From the NCBI GenBank assembly GCA_002404675.1, contig DHKE01000025.1:22914-42459 (forward strand): a stretch of 19,546 nt of DNA, read 5' to 3'. Position 1 is the stretch's first letter; each line of letters begins with the position of its first letter. This DNA comes from Porphyromonadaceae bacterium UBA4702 (lineage in GTDB: Bacteria; Bacteroidota; Bacteroidia; Bacteroidales; Muribaculaceae). Both the position numbers and the translations under genes were made by a program. The notes under the pieces were generated by a model. The model did no database searches and was not told the DNA's origin. It worked only from the letters and a program-made list of their open reading frames with translations. This document shows positions 1 to 8,137 of this stretch, piece by piece.

Positions 1-213
1 CTCTCCAACAAGCGCATATTCCCCGCCGTTGACATCATGGCATCCTCAACGCGCCGCGACGACCTGCTGCTTCCGCCCGACGTGCTCAACCGCATGTGGA
101 TACTCCGCAACTACCTCGGCGACATGAACTCGCTCGAGGCCATGGAGTTCATGAAGAAGCGCATGGAGCTGACACGCACCAACGAGGAACTGCTCGCCAC
201 CATGTCCCGTTGA
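1..213 (+). CDS. rho: Transcription termination factor Rho, C-terminal end (5' part outside window)
   Basis: The first 70 codons are open in frame 1 and end at TGA 211-213. The translation reads LSNKRIFPAVDI, then ASSTRRDDLLL, then LNRMWILRNYL and EAMEFMKKRMELTRTNEE. This matches the C-terminal end of the Rho hexameric RNA helicase, after the ATPase core (the SRRDDLLL segment and the RxxLxxM helix are typical). Rho ends transcription by pulling RNA through its ring with ATP. Only about the last tenth of the protein is visible, so the RNA-binding and Walker motifs cannot be checked. The next gene starts 7 bp downstream, so rho is probably the upstream gene of this operon. Confidence 0.9.
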   Translation, partial: LSNKRIFPAVDIMASSTRRDDLLLPPDVLNRMWILRNYLGDMNSLEAMEFMKKRMELTRTNEELLATMSR

Positions 214-220
214 CACCGCC

Positions 221-727
221 ATGAAGGGGAAGGACGTACAGAAAACCAACGCCGCAAGGCTGCTCGACCGGGCCAAGATAGCGTACAGCCTCGTGCCGTA
301 TGCCTTTGACCCGGACGACCTGGCGGCATCGCACGTTGCCGAGCAGCTGGGCGAGCCTGTCGAGCGCGTGTACAAGACCCTCGTGCTGCACGGCGACCGC
401 AATGGTCATTTCGTGTGCGTCATACCCGGCAACCGCGAGGTTGACCTGAAAAAGGCGGCGAAAGCATCGGGCAACAAGAAGGCGGAACTAATACCGATGC
501 GCGAGCTGCTGCCGCTGACAGGCTACATACGCGGCGGCTGCACGGCAATAGGCATGAAGAAGCCTTTCCCTGTCTTCCTGCAAGAGGACTGCCGCAAGTT
601 TGACATATTCTACGTTTCTGCCGGACAACGAGGCTTGCAGCTCGCCCTATCTCCGGCTGACTACATCGCCTATACCCACGCCACGGTGTGCGACATCGCC
701 ACCGCTGCAGATAACGCTGAACAATGA
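221..727 (+). CDS. ybaK: Cys-tRNA(Pro)/Cys-tRNA(Cys) deacylase, YbaK/EbsC family
   Basis: This 168-residue protein is of normal YbaK length (about 155-165). YbaK hydrolyses Cys wrongly loaded on tRNA(Pro), as a free-standing proofreading factor in the cytoplasm. Family marks are the N-terminal KTNAARLLD, the VYKTLVLHGD segment with the conserved Lys at 52, the glycine loop TGYIRGGCTAIGMKK (about 100-114), and VSAGQRGLQLALSP (about 132-145). The ATG at 221 lies 7 bp after the rho stop. Its stop overlaps the aroC start as ATGA (724-727), so translation of the two is probably coupled. The family assignment is firm; substrate choice between Cys-tRNA(Pro) and related tRNAs is taken from the family. 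Confidence 0.92.
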   Translation: MKGKDVQKTNAARLLDRAKIAYSLVPYAFDPDDLAASHVAEQLGEPVERVYKTLVLHGDRNGHFVCVIPGNREVDLKKAAKASGNKKAELIPMRELLPLTGYIRGGCTAIGMKKPFPVFLQEDCRKFDIFYVSAGQRGLQLALSPADYIAYTHATVCDIATAADNAEQ

Positions 728-1734
728 ACACATTCGGACAGACGCTGCGCCTGACGACTTTCGGCGAGAGCCACGGAAAGGCCATAGGGGGAATACTCGA
801 CGGCATGCCGCCGCGCATACCCATCGACATCCGCCATGTCGCGGAACTGATGGCTGCACGCCGCCCTGGCTATAGCAGCCGCGTGTCGAAACGCCGTGAA
901 GGAGACATAGTGGAGTTCCTTTCTGGCTTAACCGAAGGGGGTGTGACGCTCGGTACGCCCATTGGCTTCACGATACGCAACCTCGACGCGCATAGCGAGG
1001 AATACGAGGAGCTGCGGCACAAATTCCGTCCCAACCACGGCGACTACACATGGCAGGCCAAATACGGCATCCGCGACTGGCGCGGCGGCGGACGGGCTTC
1101 TGCCCGCGAGACCGCAGCGCGTGTGGCTGCTGCTGGCATCGCCGACCACCTTCTCGTGGCCAAGGGCATTTCCGTCACTGCCGAGCTGGAAAGCATCGGC
1201 GGCATGCGTGAGGAGTTTTGGGACACTCTGCTGAAAGAGTTGCGTCGGGACGGGGAAAGCATGGGCGGCGTGGTCTCATGCACCATTGACGGCGTGCCTG
1301 TCGGCCTCGGCGAGCCGGTTTTCGGGAAACTGCAGGCACAGCTTGCATACGCCATGATGACTATCCCCGGGGTCAAGGGGTTTGAATACGGCATGGGCTT
1401 TTCATCTGCCTACAAATGCGGCATGGACTGCGTTGACACGTTCACCTGCTCCGAGGAGGGCGAAGTGACCACCCTCACCAACAACAGCGGCGGCATACAG
1501 GGCGGCATCTCCAACGGCATGCCCATAAACATGCGGGTCGTCTTCAAGCCTACCCCCACGCTCGGGCAGGCTGTCAAAACCATTGACGATACCGGCGCGG
1601 CGACAACGCTCAAAGTCAAAGGGCGGCATGACCCCTGCATTGCCGTGCGCGGCACGGCTGTGGTACGCGCCATGGCGATACTCACCATTGCCGACGCGCT
1701 CCTCACCGCAGGTCACAAATTCTGGCGCGAGTGA
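724..1734 (+). CDS. aroC: Chorismate synthase
   Basis: AroC converts 5-enolpyruvylshikimate-3-phosphate to chorismate with reduced FMN, the last step of the shikimate pathway that feeds aromatic amino acids and folate. Clear signatures are GESHGKAIGGILDG (14-27, with His17), the RPNHGDYTW segment (His105), GGGRASARETAARVAA (121-136), and near the C-terminus RHDPCIAVRG followed by VVRAMAILTIADALL. At 336 residues it is slightly shorter than the usual 350-360 but includes both ends of the fold. The start is fixed by the ATGA overlap with the deacylase gene, and its TGA overlaps the GTG of the next gene. I see no internal promoter. Confidence 0.96.
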   Translation: MNTFGQTLRLTTFGESHGKAIGGILDGMPPRIPIDIRHVAELMAARRPGYSSRVSKRREGDIVEFLSGLTEGGVTLGTPIGFTIRNLDAHSEEYEELRHKFRPNHGDYTWQAKYGIRDWRGGGRASARETAARVAAAGIADHLLVAKGISVTAELESIGGMREEFWDTLLKELRRDGESMGGVVSCTIDGVPVGLGEPVFGKLQAQLAYAMMTIPGVKGFEYGMGFSSAYKCGMDCVDTFTCSEEGEVTTLTNNSGGIQGGISNGMPINMRVVFKPTPTLGQAVKTIDDTGAATTLKVKGRHDPCIAVRGTAVVRAMAILTIADALLTAGHKFWRE

Positions 1735-2639
1735 ACCCGTACTATACCGACTATGCCGAATACCTGTCGCGGCTTTTCCCGGGACAGAAGGTGCAGAAAC
1801 TGTCGATCAACGCGGGCATGACCTGCCCTAACCGTGACGGAACTGTCGGCACGGGCGGCTGCATTTACTGCGACAACCGTACATTCTCGCCGCCGTATAC
1901 CGACCCTCGCTTGCCCATACGCCTGCAGATCGAGGACGGGCGGAAATTCTTCGGCCGCAAATACCCTTCGATGAAATATCTCGCCTACTTCCAGAGCTAC
2001 ACTAACACTTTCGCTCCAGCCGACACGCTTCGGCGGCTGTACGGCGAGGCCTTGGACTGCGAGGGGATAGTCGGCATAATCATCGGCACTCGCCCCGACT
2101 GCCTGCCGACGGCGACGCTGGACTTGCTTGAGGAAACAGCACGCCGTGTCCCCGTAATTGTCGAGATCGGGGCTGAGACGAGCCACGACCGCACGCTGCG
2201 CGAGGTAAACCGCCGCCATACATGGCAATGCGTATGCGAAGCCGCAGATGCACTCCACGGCCGAGGCATCCATGTCGGGCTGCACCTGATAGCCGGGCTG
2301 CCCGGAGAAACACGCGAAGACATACTCGCGACTGTGCGTGCTGCATCGGCTCTGCCGATAGACACGCTGAAGCTGCACCAGATGCAGGTGATACGCGGCA
2401 CGGAGCTGCACCGCCGCTACCTTGCCGGCACTGACCGCACGCTGCGCTTCACCATTGACCAGTACCTCGACCTTTGCGCCGACATAGTGGCGACAGTGCC
2501 GCGCCGCATTGCCATTGAGCGGTTTGTGTCGCAGGCTCCGGCAGACATGCTTGTCTCGCCGCGCTGGGGACTGAAGAACTACCAGTTCACCGGCCGTCTC
2601 CACCGCAAGTTGCGAGACCGCATTACTCAGAAGAAATGA
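1731..2639 (+). CDS. Radical SAM protein, YhcC/TIGR01212 family
   Basis: A 302-residue protein with an unusual radical SAM cysteine pattern, C-x11-C-x2-C (Cys32, Cys44, Cys47 in TCPNRDGTVGTGGCIYCDN), that marks the YhcC/TIGR01212 family. These cysteines should bind a 4Fe-4S cluster that cleaves S-adenosylmethionine. Other family segments are YLAYFQSYTNTFAP, GTRPDCLP, the EIGAETSHDRTLREVNR stretch, and GLHLIAGLPGETREDI. The reaction catalysed by YhcC proteins was not known to me. Translation starts at GTG 1731, overlapping the aroC stop (GTGA), which suggests coupled translation. It is the last gene before the hairpin at 2665. Confidence 0.88.
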   Translation: MNPYYTDYAEYLSRLFPGQKVQKLSINAGMTCPNRDGTVGTGGCIYCDNRTFSPPYTDPRLPIRLQIEDGRKFFGRKYPSMKYLAYFQSYTNTFAPADTLRRLYGEALDCEGIVGIIIGTRPDCLPTATLDLLEETARRVPVIVEIGAETSHDRTLREVNRRHTWQCVCEAADALHGRGIHVGLHLIAGLPGETREDILATVRAASALPIDTLKLHQMQVIRGTELHRRYLAGTDRTLRFTIDQYLDLCADIVATVPRRIAIERFVSQAPADMLVSPRWGLKNYQFTGRLHRKLRDRITQKK

Positions 2640-2664
2640 CATATACGGATATAGTATACGAAGA

Positions 2665-2692
2665 GAGGGGAGCACCGACTGGCGCTCCCCTC
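2665..2692. terminator. Hairpin between convergent genes, probable bidirectional terminator
   Basis: GAGGGGAGC (2665-2673) and GCTCCCCTC (2684-2692) form a perfect 9-bp stem with a 10-nt loop. It sits between the stop of the radical SAM gene (2639) and the stop of the large secreted protein gene (2729), where both transcripts should end. Neither flank has a long uninterrupted T-run, so termination strength is uncertain. The position and stem make this the best candidate for both directions. Confidence 0.75.
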
Positions 2693-2728
2693 AACTGTAT
2701 CGGGATTTGATTGTTGTCGTTGTCAGGG

Positions 2729-5700
2729 TCAGCGTACCACTACTTTCGCGGTGGTCTTGCCGCACTTCACTACATAGATGCCCTTGGCGATGTCGATGCG
2801 TGTCAGGTCGCTGTCAACGGTGCCGCGGGCGATGATGCGTCCGTCAGCTGCCATTACAACTGCCTGGTTGCCCTCGTTGCCGGAGATTTCGATGTAACCG
2901 CGACCGCCGGCGATGCCATCGTTGCTGCGCTCGATGCCGTCTACCTGCGAGTTGGCAAGGTCAATCTGGCTGGAAGCGCGAGAGATTACTTCACCGCCCA
3001 TGATGTCCATGATGGTGTATACCTGATAGAGGGTGTACACGTTGGTGTCGTAGCCTTCGGAGTGTGTCCATGAGCGGGTTGCTCCTGTGCGTGCCATGTC
3101 AGAGAATGTGTTGGAGCGTATGCCGTAGCCGGTGACAGTGCCGTCGTACTGTGCCGGGGTGTACTTGATATTGTCTACGAAGAGGCAGAAGTTGTTCTCT
3201 GTACCCTCATAGCGGATAGCGAAGTACTTGGCGTCTGCGGGGAGTATAGCGTTGCAAGGCTTCCATGCGACATGGCTGTTGGTGAACGCTTCAACCTTCT
3301 TGAACGAGTCGGGATTGTCGTTGGTCGTAGAGTACCACAGCGAGATTTCCTCCTCGTAGAGTGTTTCGCCGTCAGCTTCTGATGCACAAGCGATCTCGAA
3401 TGAAACCTCTGTGCCGCCTTTCACCTCTGGCGATACCAGCCAGTTGTCAACAGTGCCTGTCGGGGAGGCGATGGTCACGAGGATATTGTCGCCGCGCTTC
3501 TCTCTTTCCTTCAAGAGGGGGGTGAGCTGGCTGATCCAGTCGAGTTGGAATGACTGGTATGCAGTCGGTGCAAAACGGTCGGGATAGTTGATTGAGCCGA
3601 GCGAGTATGTAGCGAGTTCATCGCGGTCTATGTTGCGGAACGTGCCGAGCATGTCGCCGTGGCTGCCGGGTACGGTCTCCTCTGCACCGAAGGTGACAGC
3701 GGGTTCGTCCCATGTCACAGTCGCGCTCTTGTGGTCTTCAGCCTCAACTGCGCTTCCGTTCTGCGGAACGGGGATGTTGTCGGTGAATACCTTGAGTGGA
3801 ACAGACATCGTGTTGTTGTCCGTATTGGTGTCGTCAGACTGTATGGCGAAGCTGAGAGTAGACTCGCCTATGAGGGCAACCTTCGGAGTGAGGGAGAATG
3901 TGTATTCAGCCTCGTCATTCTGCGCGAGAGTCTCGGCAGGGCGGACTGCGGTGAGGGTTTCGAGCACTTCAGAGCCGCGCATCACCTTGACTGCGCCGTC
4001 AGAGAGAGGCATGTCGGAAGAACCGAAGTTGCGTACTGTGGCGGTGAAGTTCAGGTTGTTGCCCACGTTGCCGTAGGTGTCGCCGTTTATTGCGGTCACT
4101 GCGAGATCGTCGCCCTCGTAGTTGCGGATTTCGAAGCGGTCGAGCAGGAAGTACTGCGAGTAGGAGCCGATGTTGACACGGATAGCCACAGCCACCCAGT
4201 CGCGGTTCTGCATATTGGCGGGCAGGTTGACGGTCTTGGTTTCCCAGCCGCTGCCGTCAGAGCCGGTGAATGTGGCGAGCAGGTGGTCGCGGTCGTTTTC
4301 GCAAGTTGCGAGCACTTCGATTGAAGTCGGTGTTGCTGCGCCGAAGAACATGTTGAGGTCAACCTTGACATTGTTCATGCCCTTGGTGGAGAACTTCGGC
4401 AGCGTCAGCTGGCTTGAGCCCCTCCAGTAGGCGACGAGGGCGATGCCGCTGTCGTTAGGTTCAACGCCGTCTTCTGCAAGCTCTGCCGGGTCTGCGAAGC
4501 CCCATGAGGGGTAGAGCTCTGTGAGAGGCTCGATCATGTACGGCTCGTATGTCAGGTTGACATTCTCGCCGGAATACGGGAATGTTTCCTTCATCGGCAG
4601 TCCGTAGGGCTGGCCGAGCATTTCGCCTACGGTGTAGTAGGTGTTGGCCGAGCCGGCCGCGTTGGCCGCGAGCACGCCGAACTGCTCTATGGCGAGAGCC
4701 TGGCCGGAGGGCACGGTGTATGTGAACGTAGTCTCATGGCCGAGGTCGCGGTATTCCACCCAAGCCTGGCCGGTGTATCGCATCAGCTTGTAGGTGCAGT
4801 CCTCGGGGATGACAGCGCCGCCGTTGGCGCCGCGCTTTTCTACGCGCCAGTCGAGCTTCATGCTGCGGTTGTCCGCGCTGACGGTCTTCTCGATGATTGC
4901 GGGAGCGGGTATGTCAACGCCAACGAACTGCGCAACGGATGTCGAAACGCCCTTGCCCTCGCTGCTGCTTGCGCAGATAGTGAAGGTGTTCACGCCCTGG
5001 CCTGCAGCAATCTTGACAGAGGCGTTCTCGCCTGTCGCTGCAGTGACGGTCTTGGTCTCGATGGGAGAGGTGACTGTCGCTGTCAGAGAAGTTCCGGCAG
5101 CGATGTCGTCACCGGCGATAGTCTTGGTCGGCATCTTGAAGCTGACGTTGGCGAAGAGTGTCCCGTCCTCGGCAGCTGTGATGTCGATGTCCTGCACGGC
5201 AGCTGGCGCGCTCATCGAGGACTCGGTGGCTGTCACCTTGAAGTTGCGTGCATAGAGACGGTACTGGTTGGCATCGGAGATACAGTGTATTGCGATATAT
5301 TTCACGCCTGGTTCCGCGACCTTGAACATCAGGTCAATCGGGGTGAAGTTCTCGGCCTTGGAGATTTCCGTTGCGCTCTTGAGAACGGTAGCGGCACGCA
5401 TGTCCTCGAGGGTCTTGCCGTTGCCGAGCACAACCTCGAAACGCTCAGTGCCGGCAAACGGGTGGTTGGATGCCCATGCCTCGAAGTTGAAGTTGTACAC
5501 CGTGTTCGGGTCGGAGAAGTTGATGCCCGGGAGTATCAGGTAGTCATCGGCCTGGTTGTCGCCATGGCAGAGGTAGTAGAAGCCGCCGGTATGGGGGTCT
5601 TGCTCATCGTAGAACCATGTGCGCGGAGTGTCGCCGCGGCTGTCATAGTCGTTGTTGGCATTGATGATAGTGAACATGCCGCGCATTGCAGCCGACATCT

Positions 5701-7360
5701 CTGTCTCGCCGTCGGCCGGGCCGAGGTATACGGGGACGCTGAGCGCGCCGTCGTTGGCAAGGTCGTTTGACTTGCCGCGAGCGGAAGTCTTGCCGGCTGC
5801 CATTGCCTCAACCTCTGCGGAGTATACTGCTCCGCCGGCAGGAAGGGTGATGGCGAGGCTGTTGCCGCTCACCGGGGTGTTGTTCATCTTCACACCGTCC
5901 AGATATACGTTGTATGTCATGTCCGAAGTATTGATGTAGCCGTTGTTGACGCCCTTGGTCACAGGATTCCATGACACCTGGGTCTTGGAGAGGCGCACGT
6001 TCTCGGGAGCGCAGGGGATGTCGTTGCCTACATATTTCTCGATGTTGAGCGGCGCGCCGTATACCTTGTCGATGCCCTTGTAGGTGTAGGGGCGTGCGGT
6101 CACGACGTGCATGCCCTCTTCGAGAGTGAGGTCGACGCTGACAGTAGAGCCGGCAGCGGCGGTCTTGTCATAAGCCGGAGTGGAAGAGCCGTCGACAGTC
6201 ACCTCGAGGAAGAGCGAGCCGGAGAAGGCTGCGCCGTCCTTGTCAGTAGAGGGCATGCGCAGCTTGGCGGTGCCGGCCAGCGACGCGCCGGTGAAATCCC
6301 AGCTGTCGAGGGTCACGGGGGCGGGTGCGCCGTCCACTACAAACGGGTCTGAGGTGTATAGGATGAGCCACTGCTCATCGTTGTTCATATTGCCGATTTC
6401 TGTGTATTTGCCGGTCTTTATGTCGATGAGACCCATTTCGGTCACGTCGATGTATTCGGCGGAATTGGCGATGTATATCATGCCGTTGTCGCGTGGGCTG
6501 TATACCATCGATCCGATGTAATCACCGATGCTGTGGTCTGACTCCACAGCGAGCGTGAACTTTCCGGTCTTCTTGTCGAGACGGCTCAGTGAGCAGTCCT
6601 CCGCGAGTGTGTAGACATTGCCGTCTTCCGGACACCATGCCATGGCGAGGCTGTTTTCCCAGTCAGAAGTGGAGATGTCGCCTAAGCGGGTGTAATTGCC
6701 GGTATTGGGGTCATACGTCATCGTCTGGTACTGGTTGCCGTTGTCAGCACGCGATGTGATCAGGTACACGATGTCGTTGTCCGAGTCGTAAGCGCAGTTC
6801 CACACCACCTTGTCGTAGCCTCCGAACAGATCGAATGTTTCCTGGCTTATCAGTGCGCCTGAAGCCACGTCGAAGACCCGCATGCCCATCTCCTCGAGTC
6901 CCGAGCTGTTGGTGGATTTGTGGTACCATGTCACGAGCTGGCCGTTGCGTACATATCCGCATGAGGGATAGTATGACTCCTGGCTCCAGATGTTGGTGGA
7001 CTGGGGTACTTTGACGTTGTACCATCCCTGCGACTGGGGGAACTGCGACGAGTTGTAGCCCAGGTATCCGTAGAAAGTGCCGGCGGCATTCACGCGCATG
7101 GGCGCGAGGCCGTTGGGCTGGGTTGCTTTCCGCGCCTTGTGTGACGGAACTTCCATCAGCACGGGCTTGGGCAGGTTGCCGCTGTTGAAAGCGTCAACCT
7201 GAATGCCGCGATAGCGTGCGTCGCCGTTTAGCCTCACGATCTCCTCGCCGGAGACCTGTGCCTTGGAGGCTGCTGAACGCCGCTCAATCTGCTGTGCCGA
7301 CGCGCTTAATGTCACGCCCGCCACGAGCAATGCGGCTGTAAGACTGTAAATTCTTGACAT
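2729..7360 (-). CDS. Large secreted multi-domain surface protein with T9SS-like C-terminal domain
   Basis: The ATG at 7360 gives 1543 residues starting MSRIYSLTAALLVAGVTLSASA, a good signal peptide with likely cleavage after ASA (residue 22). An in-frame ATG 18 codons upstream (7414) would put a hydrophilic stretch before the signal and would lie upstream of the likely promoter, so I reject it. Rough layout: propeller-like repeats with YDPNTGNYTRLG and LDKKTGKFTL (about 95-335); Fn3-like (450-535); choice-of-anchor-J-like jelly rolls (about 540-715, 925-1082 and 1195-1405); further Fn3-like modules; a CARDB-like module (about 1085-1190). The last 70 residues, ending in IDIAKGIYVVKCGKTTAKVVVR-type strands, resemble the type IX secretion sorting domain. 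No catalytic motif was recognised. A role in binding or surface display is inference. Confidence 0.8.
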   Translation of the reverse strand: MSRIYSLTAALLVAGVTLSASAQQIERRSAASKAQVSGEEIVRLNGDARYRGIQVDAFNSGNLPKPVLMEVPSHKARKATQPNGLAPMRVNAAGTFYGYLGYNSSQFPQSQGWYNVKVPQSTNIWSQESYYPSCGYVRNGQLVTWYHKSTNSSGLEEMGMRVFDVASGALISQETFDLFGGYDKVVWNCAYDSDNDIVYLITSRADNGNQYQTMTYDPNTGNYTRLGDISTSDWENSLAMAWCPEDGNVYTLAEDCSLSRLDKKTGKFTLAVESDHSIGDYIGSMVYSPRDNGMIYIANSAEYIDVTEMGLIDIKTGKYTEIGNMNNDEQWLILYTSDPFVVDGAPAPVTLDSWDFTGASLAGTAKLRMPSTDKDGAAFSGSLFLEVTVDGSSTPAYDKTAAAGSTVSVDLTLEEGMHVVTARPYTYKGIDKVYGAPLNIEKYVGNDIPCAPENVRLSKTQVSWNPVTKGVNNGYINTSDMTYNVYLDGVKMNNTPVSGNSLAITLPAGGAVYSAEVEAMAAGKTSARGKSNDLANDGALSVPVYLGPADGETEMSAAMRGMFTIINANNDYDSRGDTPRTWFYDEQDPHTGGFYYLCHGDNQADDYLILPGINFSDPNTVYNFNFEAWASNHPFAGTERFEVVLGNGKTLEDMRAATVLKSATEISKAENFTPIDLMFKVAEPGVKYIAIHCISDANQYRLYARNFKVTATESSMSAPAAVQDIDITAAEDGTLFANVSFKMPTKTIAGDDIAAGTSLTATVTSPIETKTVTAATGENASVKIAAGQGVNTFTICASSSEGKGVSTSVAQFVGVDIPAPAIIEKTVSADNRSMKLDWRVEKRGANGGAVIPEDCTYKLMRYTGQAWVEYRDLGHETTFTYTVPSGQALAIEQFGVLAANAAGSANTYYTVGEMLGQPYGLPMKETFPYSGENVNLTYEPYMIEPLTELYPSWGFADPAELAEDGVEPNDSGIALVAYWRGSSQLTLPKFSTKGMNNVKVDLNMFFGAATPTSIEVLATCENDRDHLLATFTGSDGSGWETKTVNLPANMQNRDWVAVAIRVNIGSYSQYFLLDRFEIRNYEGDDLAVTAINGDTYGNVGNNLNFTATVRNFGSSDMPLSDGAVKVMRGSEVLETLTAVRPAETLAQNDEAEYTFSLTPKVALIGESTLSFAIQSDDTNTDNNTMSVPLKVFTDNIPVPQNGSAVEAEDHKSATVTWDEPAVTFGAEETVPGSHGDMLGTFRNIDRDELATYSLGSINYPDRFAPTAYQSFQLDWISQLTPLLKEREKRGDNILVTIASPTGTVDNWLVSPEVKGGTEVSFEIACASEADGETLYEEEISLWYSTTNDNPDSFKKVEAFTNSHVAWKPCNAILPADAKYFAIRYEGTENNFCLFVDNIKYTPAQYDGTVTGYGIRSNTFSDMARTGATRSWTHSEGYDTNVYTLYQVYTIMDIMGGEVISRASSQIDLANSQVDGIERSNDGIAGGRGYIEISGNEGNQAVVMAADGRIIARGTVDSDLTRIDIAKGIYVVKCGKTTAKVVVR

Positions 7361-7402
7361 TTGATTATTTATTAGGTATAGTATAGAGCATGGTTTACCC
7401 TG

Positions 7403-7410
7403 CAAAGATA
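7403..7410 (-). promoter_or_regulatory. Probable Bacteroidetes -7 element for the large secreted protein gene
   Basis: The minus strand reads TATCTTTG here, an exact TAnnTTTG match, 42 bases upstream of the ATG at 7360. At the expected distance (about 20 bp) there is no good TTTG; the region is taken by the 3' edge of the terminator hairpin, so the -33 half is weak or absent. It implies the gene has its own transcription start and a 5' leader of roughly 35 nt. Confidence 0.55.
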
Positions 7411-7430
7411 CCAATTTTCCGATAATGATA

Positions 7431-7458
7431 AATCCGGCACCCCATGGAATGCCGGATT
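7431..7458 (-). terminator. Hairpin terminator of the nrdJ-GYF_2 gene unit
   Basis: AATCCGGCA (7431-7439) and TGCCGGATT (7450-7458) form a perfect 9-bp stem with a 10-nt loop. Read on the minus strand it lies 61 bases after the stop of the small GYF_2-CD225 gene and is followed by an AT-rich TTTATCATTATC run, as expected for an intrinsic terminator. It separates that unit from the next minus-strand gene, whose promoter abuts it. Confidence 0.7.
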
Positions 7459-7519
7459 ATTACGCAACTTTAACTATAAGCGCATACCCTCTGCATATTT
7501 CTCGCATACCTTGCGGCGG

Positions 7520-8095
7520 TCAGCTGAGCGTGCCGCGGTTGGCGAGCATCATCATGATGCCGGTGGCTATGACTGCCACGAAGAAGGTTATGCCTATCCA
7601 CATCTTGGCGCGGTTCGTAAGCTCGTAGGCCCGCTCTTTCTCGCCGTTGCGCCATGCGCGGTTGGCGGAGGCGGCAAACCATACGGCTACAAGGCCGAGC
7701 AGCGAGCCGCACAGCAGCGTGACTATGATGGCATACGGCAGCAGGTTGCGCGGCGGCACGCTGTAGTCGGGGCGCGTGTCGTTGGGCGGCAGCACCGGGG
7801 TGCCGGAACGGCGCACGATGTGCCGGAACTGCGGCGGCAGCGAGTCCATGTTTTCCTCGCCCGCATCTTTGGGCGCGGCTGGTATGGTCTGCGGCTGCTG
7901 CGAGGGGTGCATGGCGGCGAACAGCCGCTGGCGGAAGGCGCGGCAGATGTCGGCGTTGTCACGCGCTTTTTGCCAGTCTTCCATCCCTTTGCACCATACG
8001 TATGTGTCAGGGGTTACGCCGGCATCGGCGAGCTCTGTCAGCAGGTACGGCCCGCGCTGCTCGCCCTCTATCATCGCGAAAAATTTCTTCGGCAT
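7520..8095 (-). CDS. GYF_2 (DUF4339) and CD225/dispanin-like membrane protein, short form
   Basis: A 191-residue protein with two recognisable parts. Residues 1-50 form a GYF_2/DUF4339 domain (GPYLLTELADAGVTPDTYVW, then GMEDWQKA), a fold generally thought to bind peptides or partner proteins. After a Pro-rich linker (about 65-115), residues 117-185 hold two membrane helices (118-141 and 167-185) joined by a polar loop ANRAWRNGEKERAYELTNRAKMW. This helix-loop-helix with regular Ala and SR/NRAK spacing is the CD225/dispanin pattern, the fold that also occurs in animal IFITM proteins. No enzyme motif is seen. It follows its longer homologue by 42 bp and ends before the hairpin at 7431. Its role is unknown; a membrane scaffold or membrane-modifying factor is speculation. 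Confidence 0.78.
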   Translation of the reverse strand: MPKKFFAMIEGEQRGPYLLTELADAGVTPDTYVWCKGMEDWQKARDNADICRAFRQRLFAAMHPSQQPQTIPAAPKDAGEENMDSLPPQFRHIVRRSGTPVLPPNDTRPDYSVPPRNLLPYAIIVTLLCGSLLGLVAVWFAASANRAWRNGEKERAYELTNRAKMWIGITFFVAVIATGIMMMLANRGTLS

Positions 8096-8137
8096 TGTCT
8101 GTTTCCTTTATGCAAAGCGTTTCGGACGACAACGGCA

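Noticed and set aside
4736..5770. A 344-codon plus-strand open frame inside the large secreted protein gene
   Set aside because: It is antisense to a gene with a signal peptide and consistent module structure, and its product has low-complexity composition without a domain.
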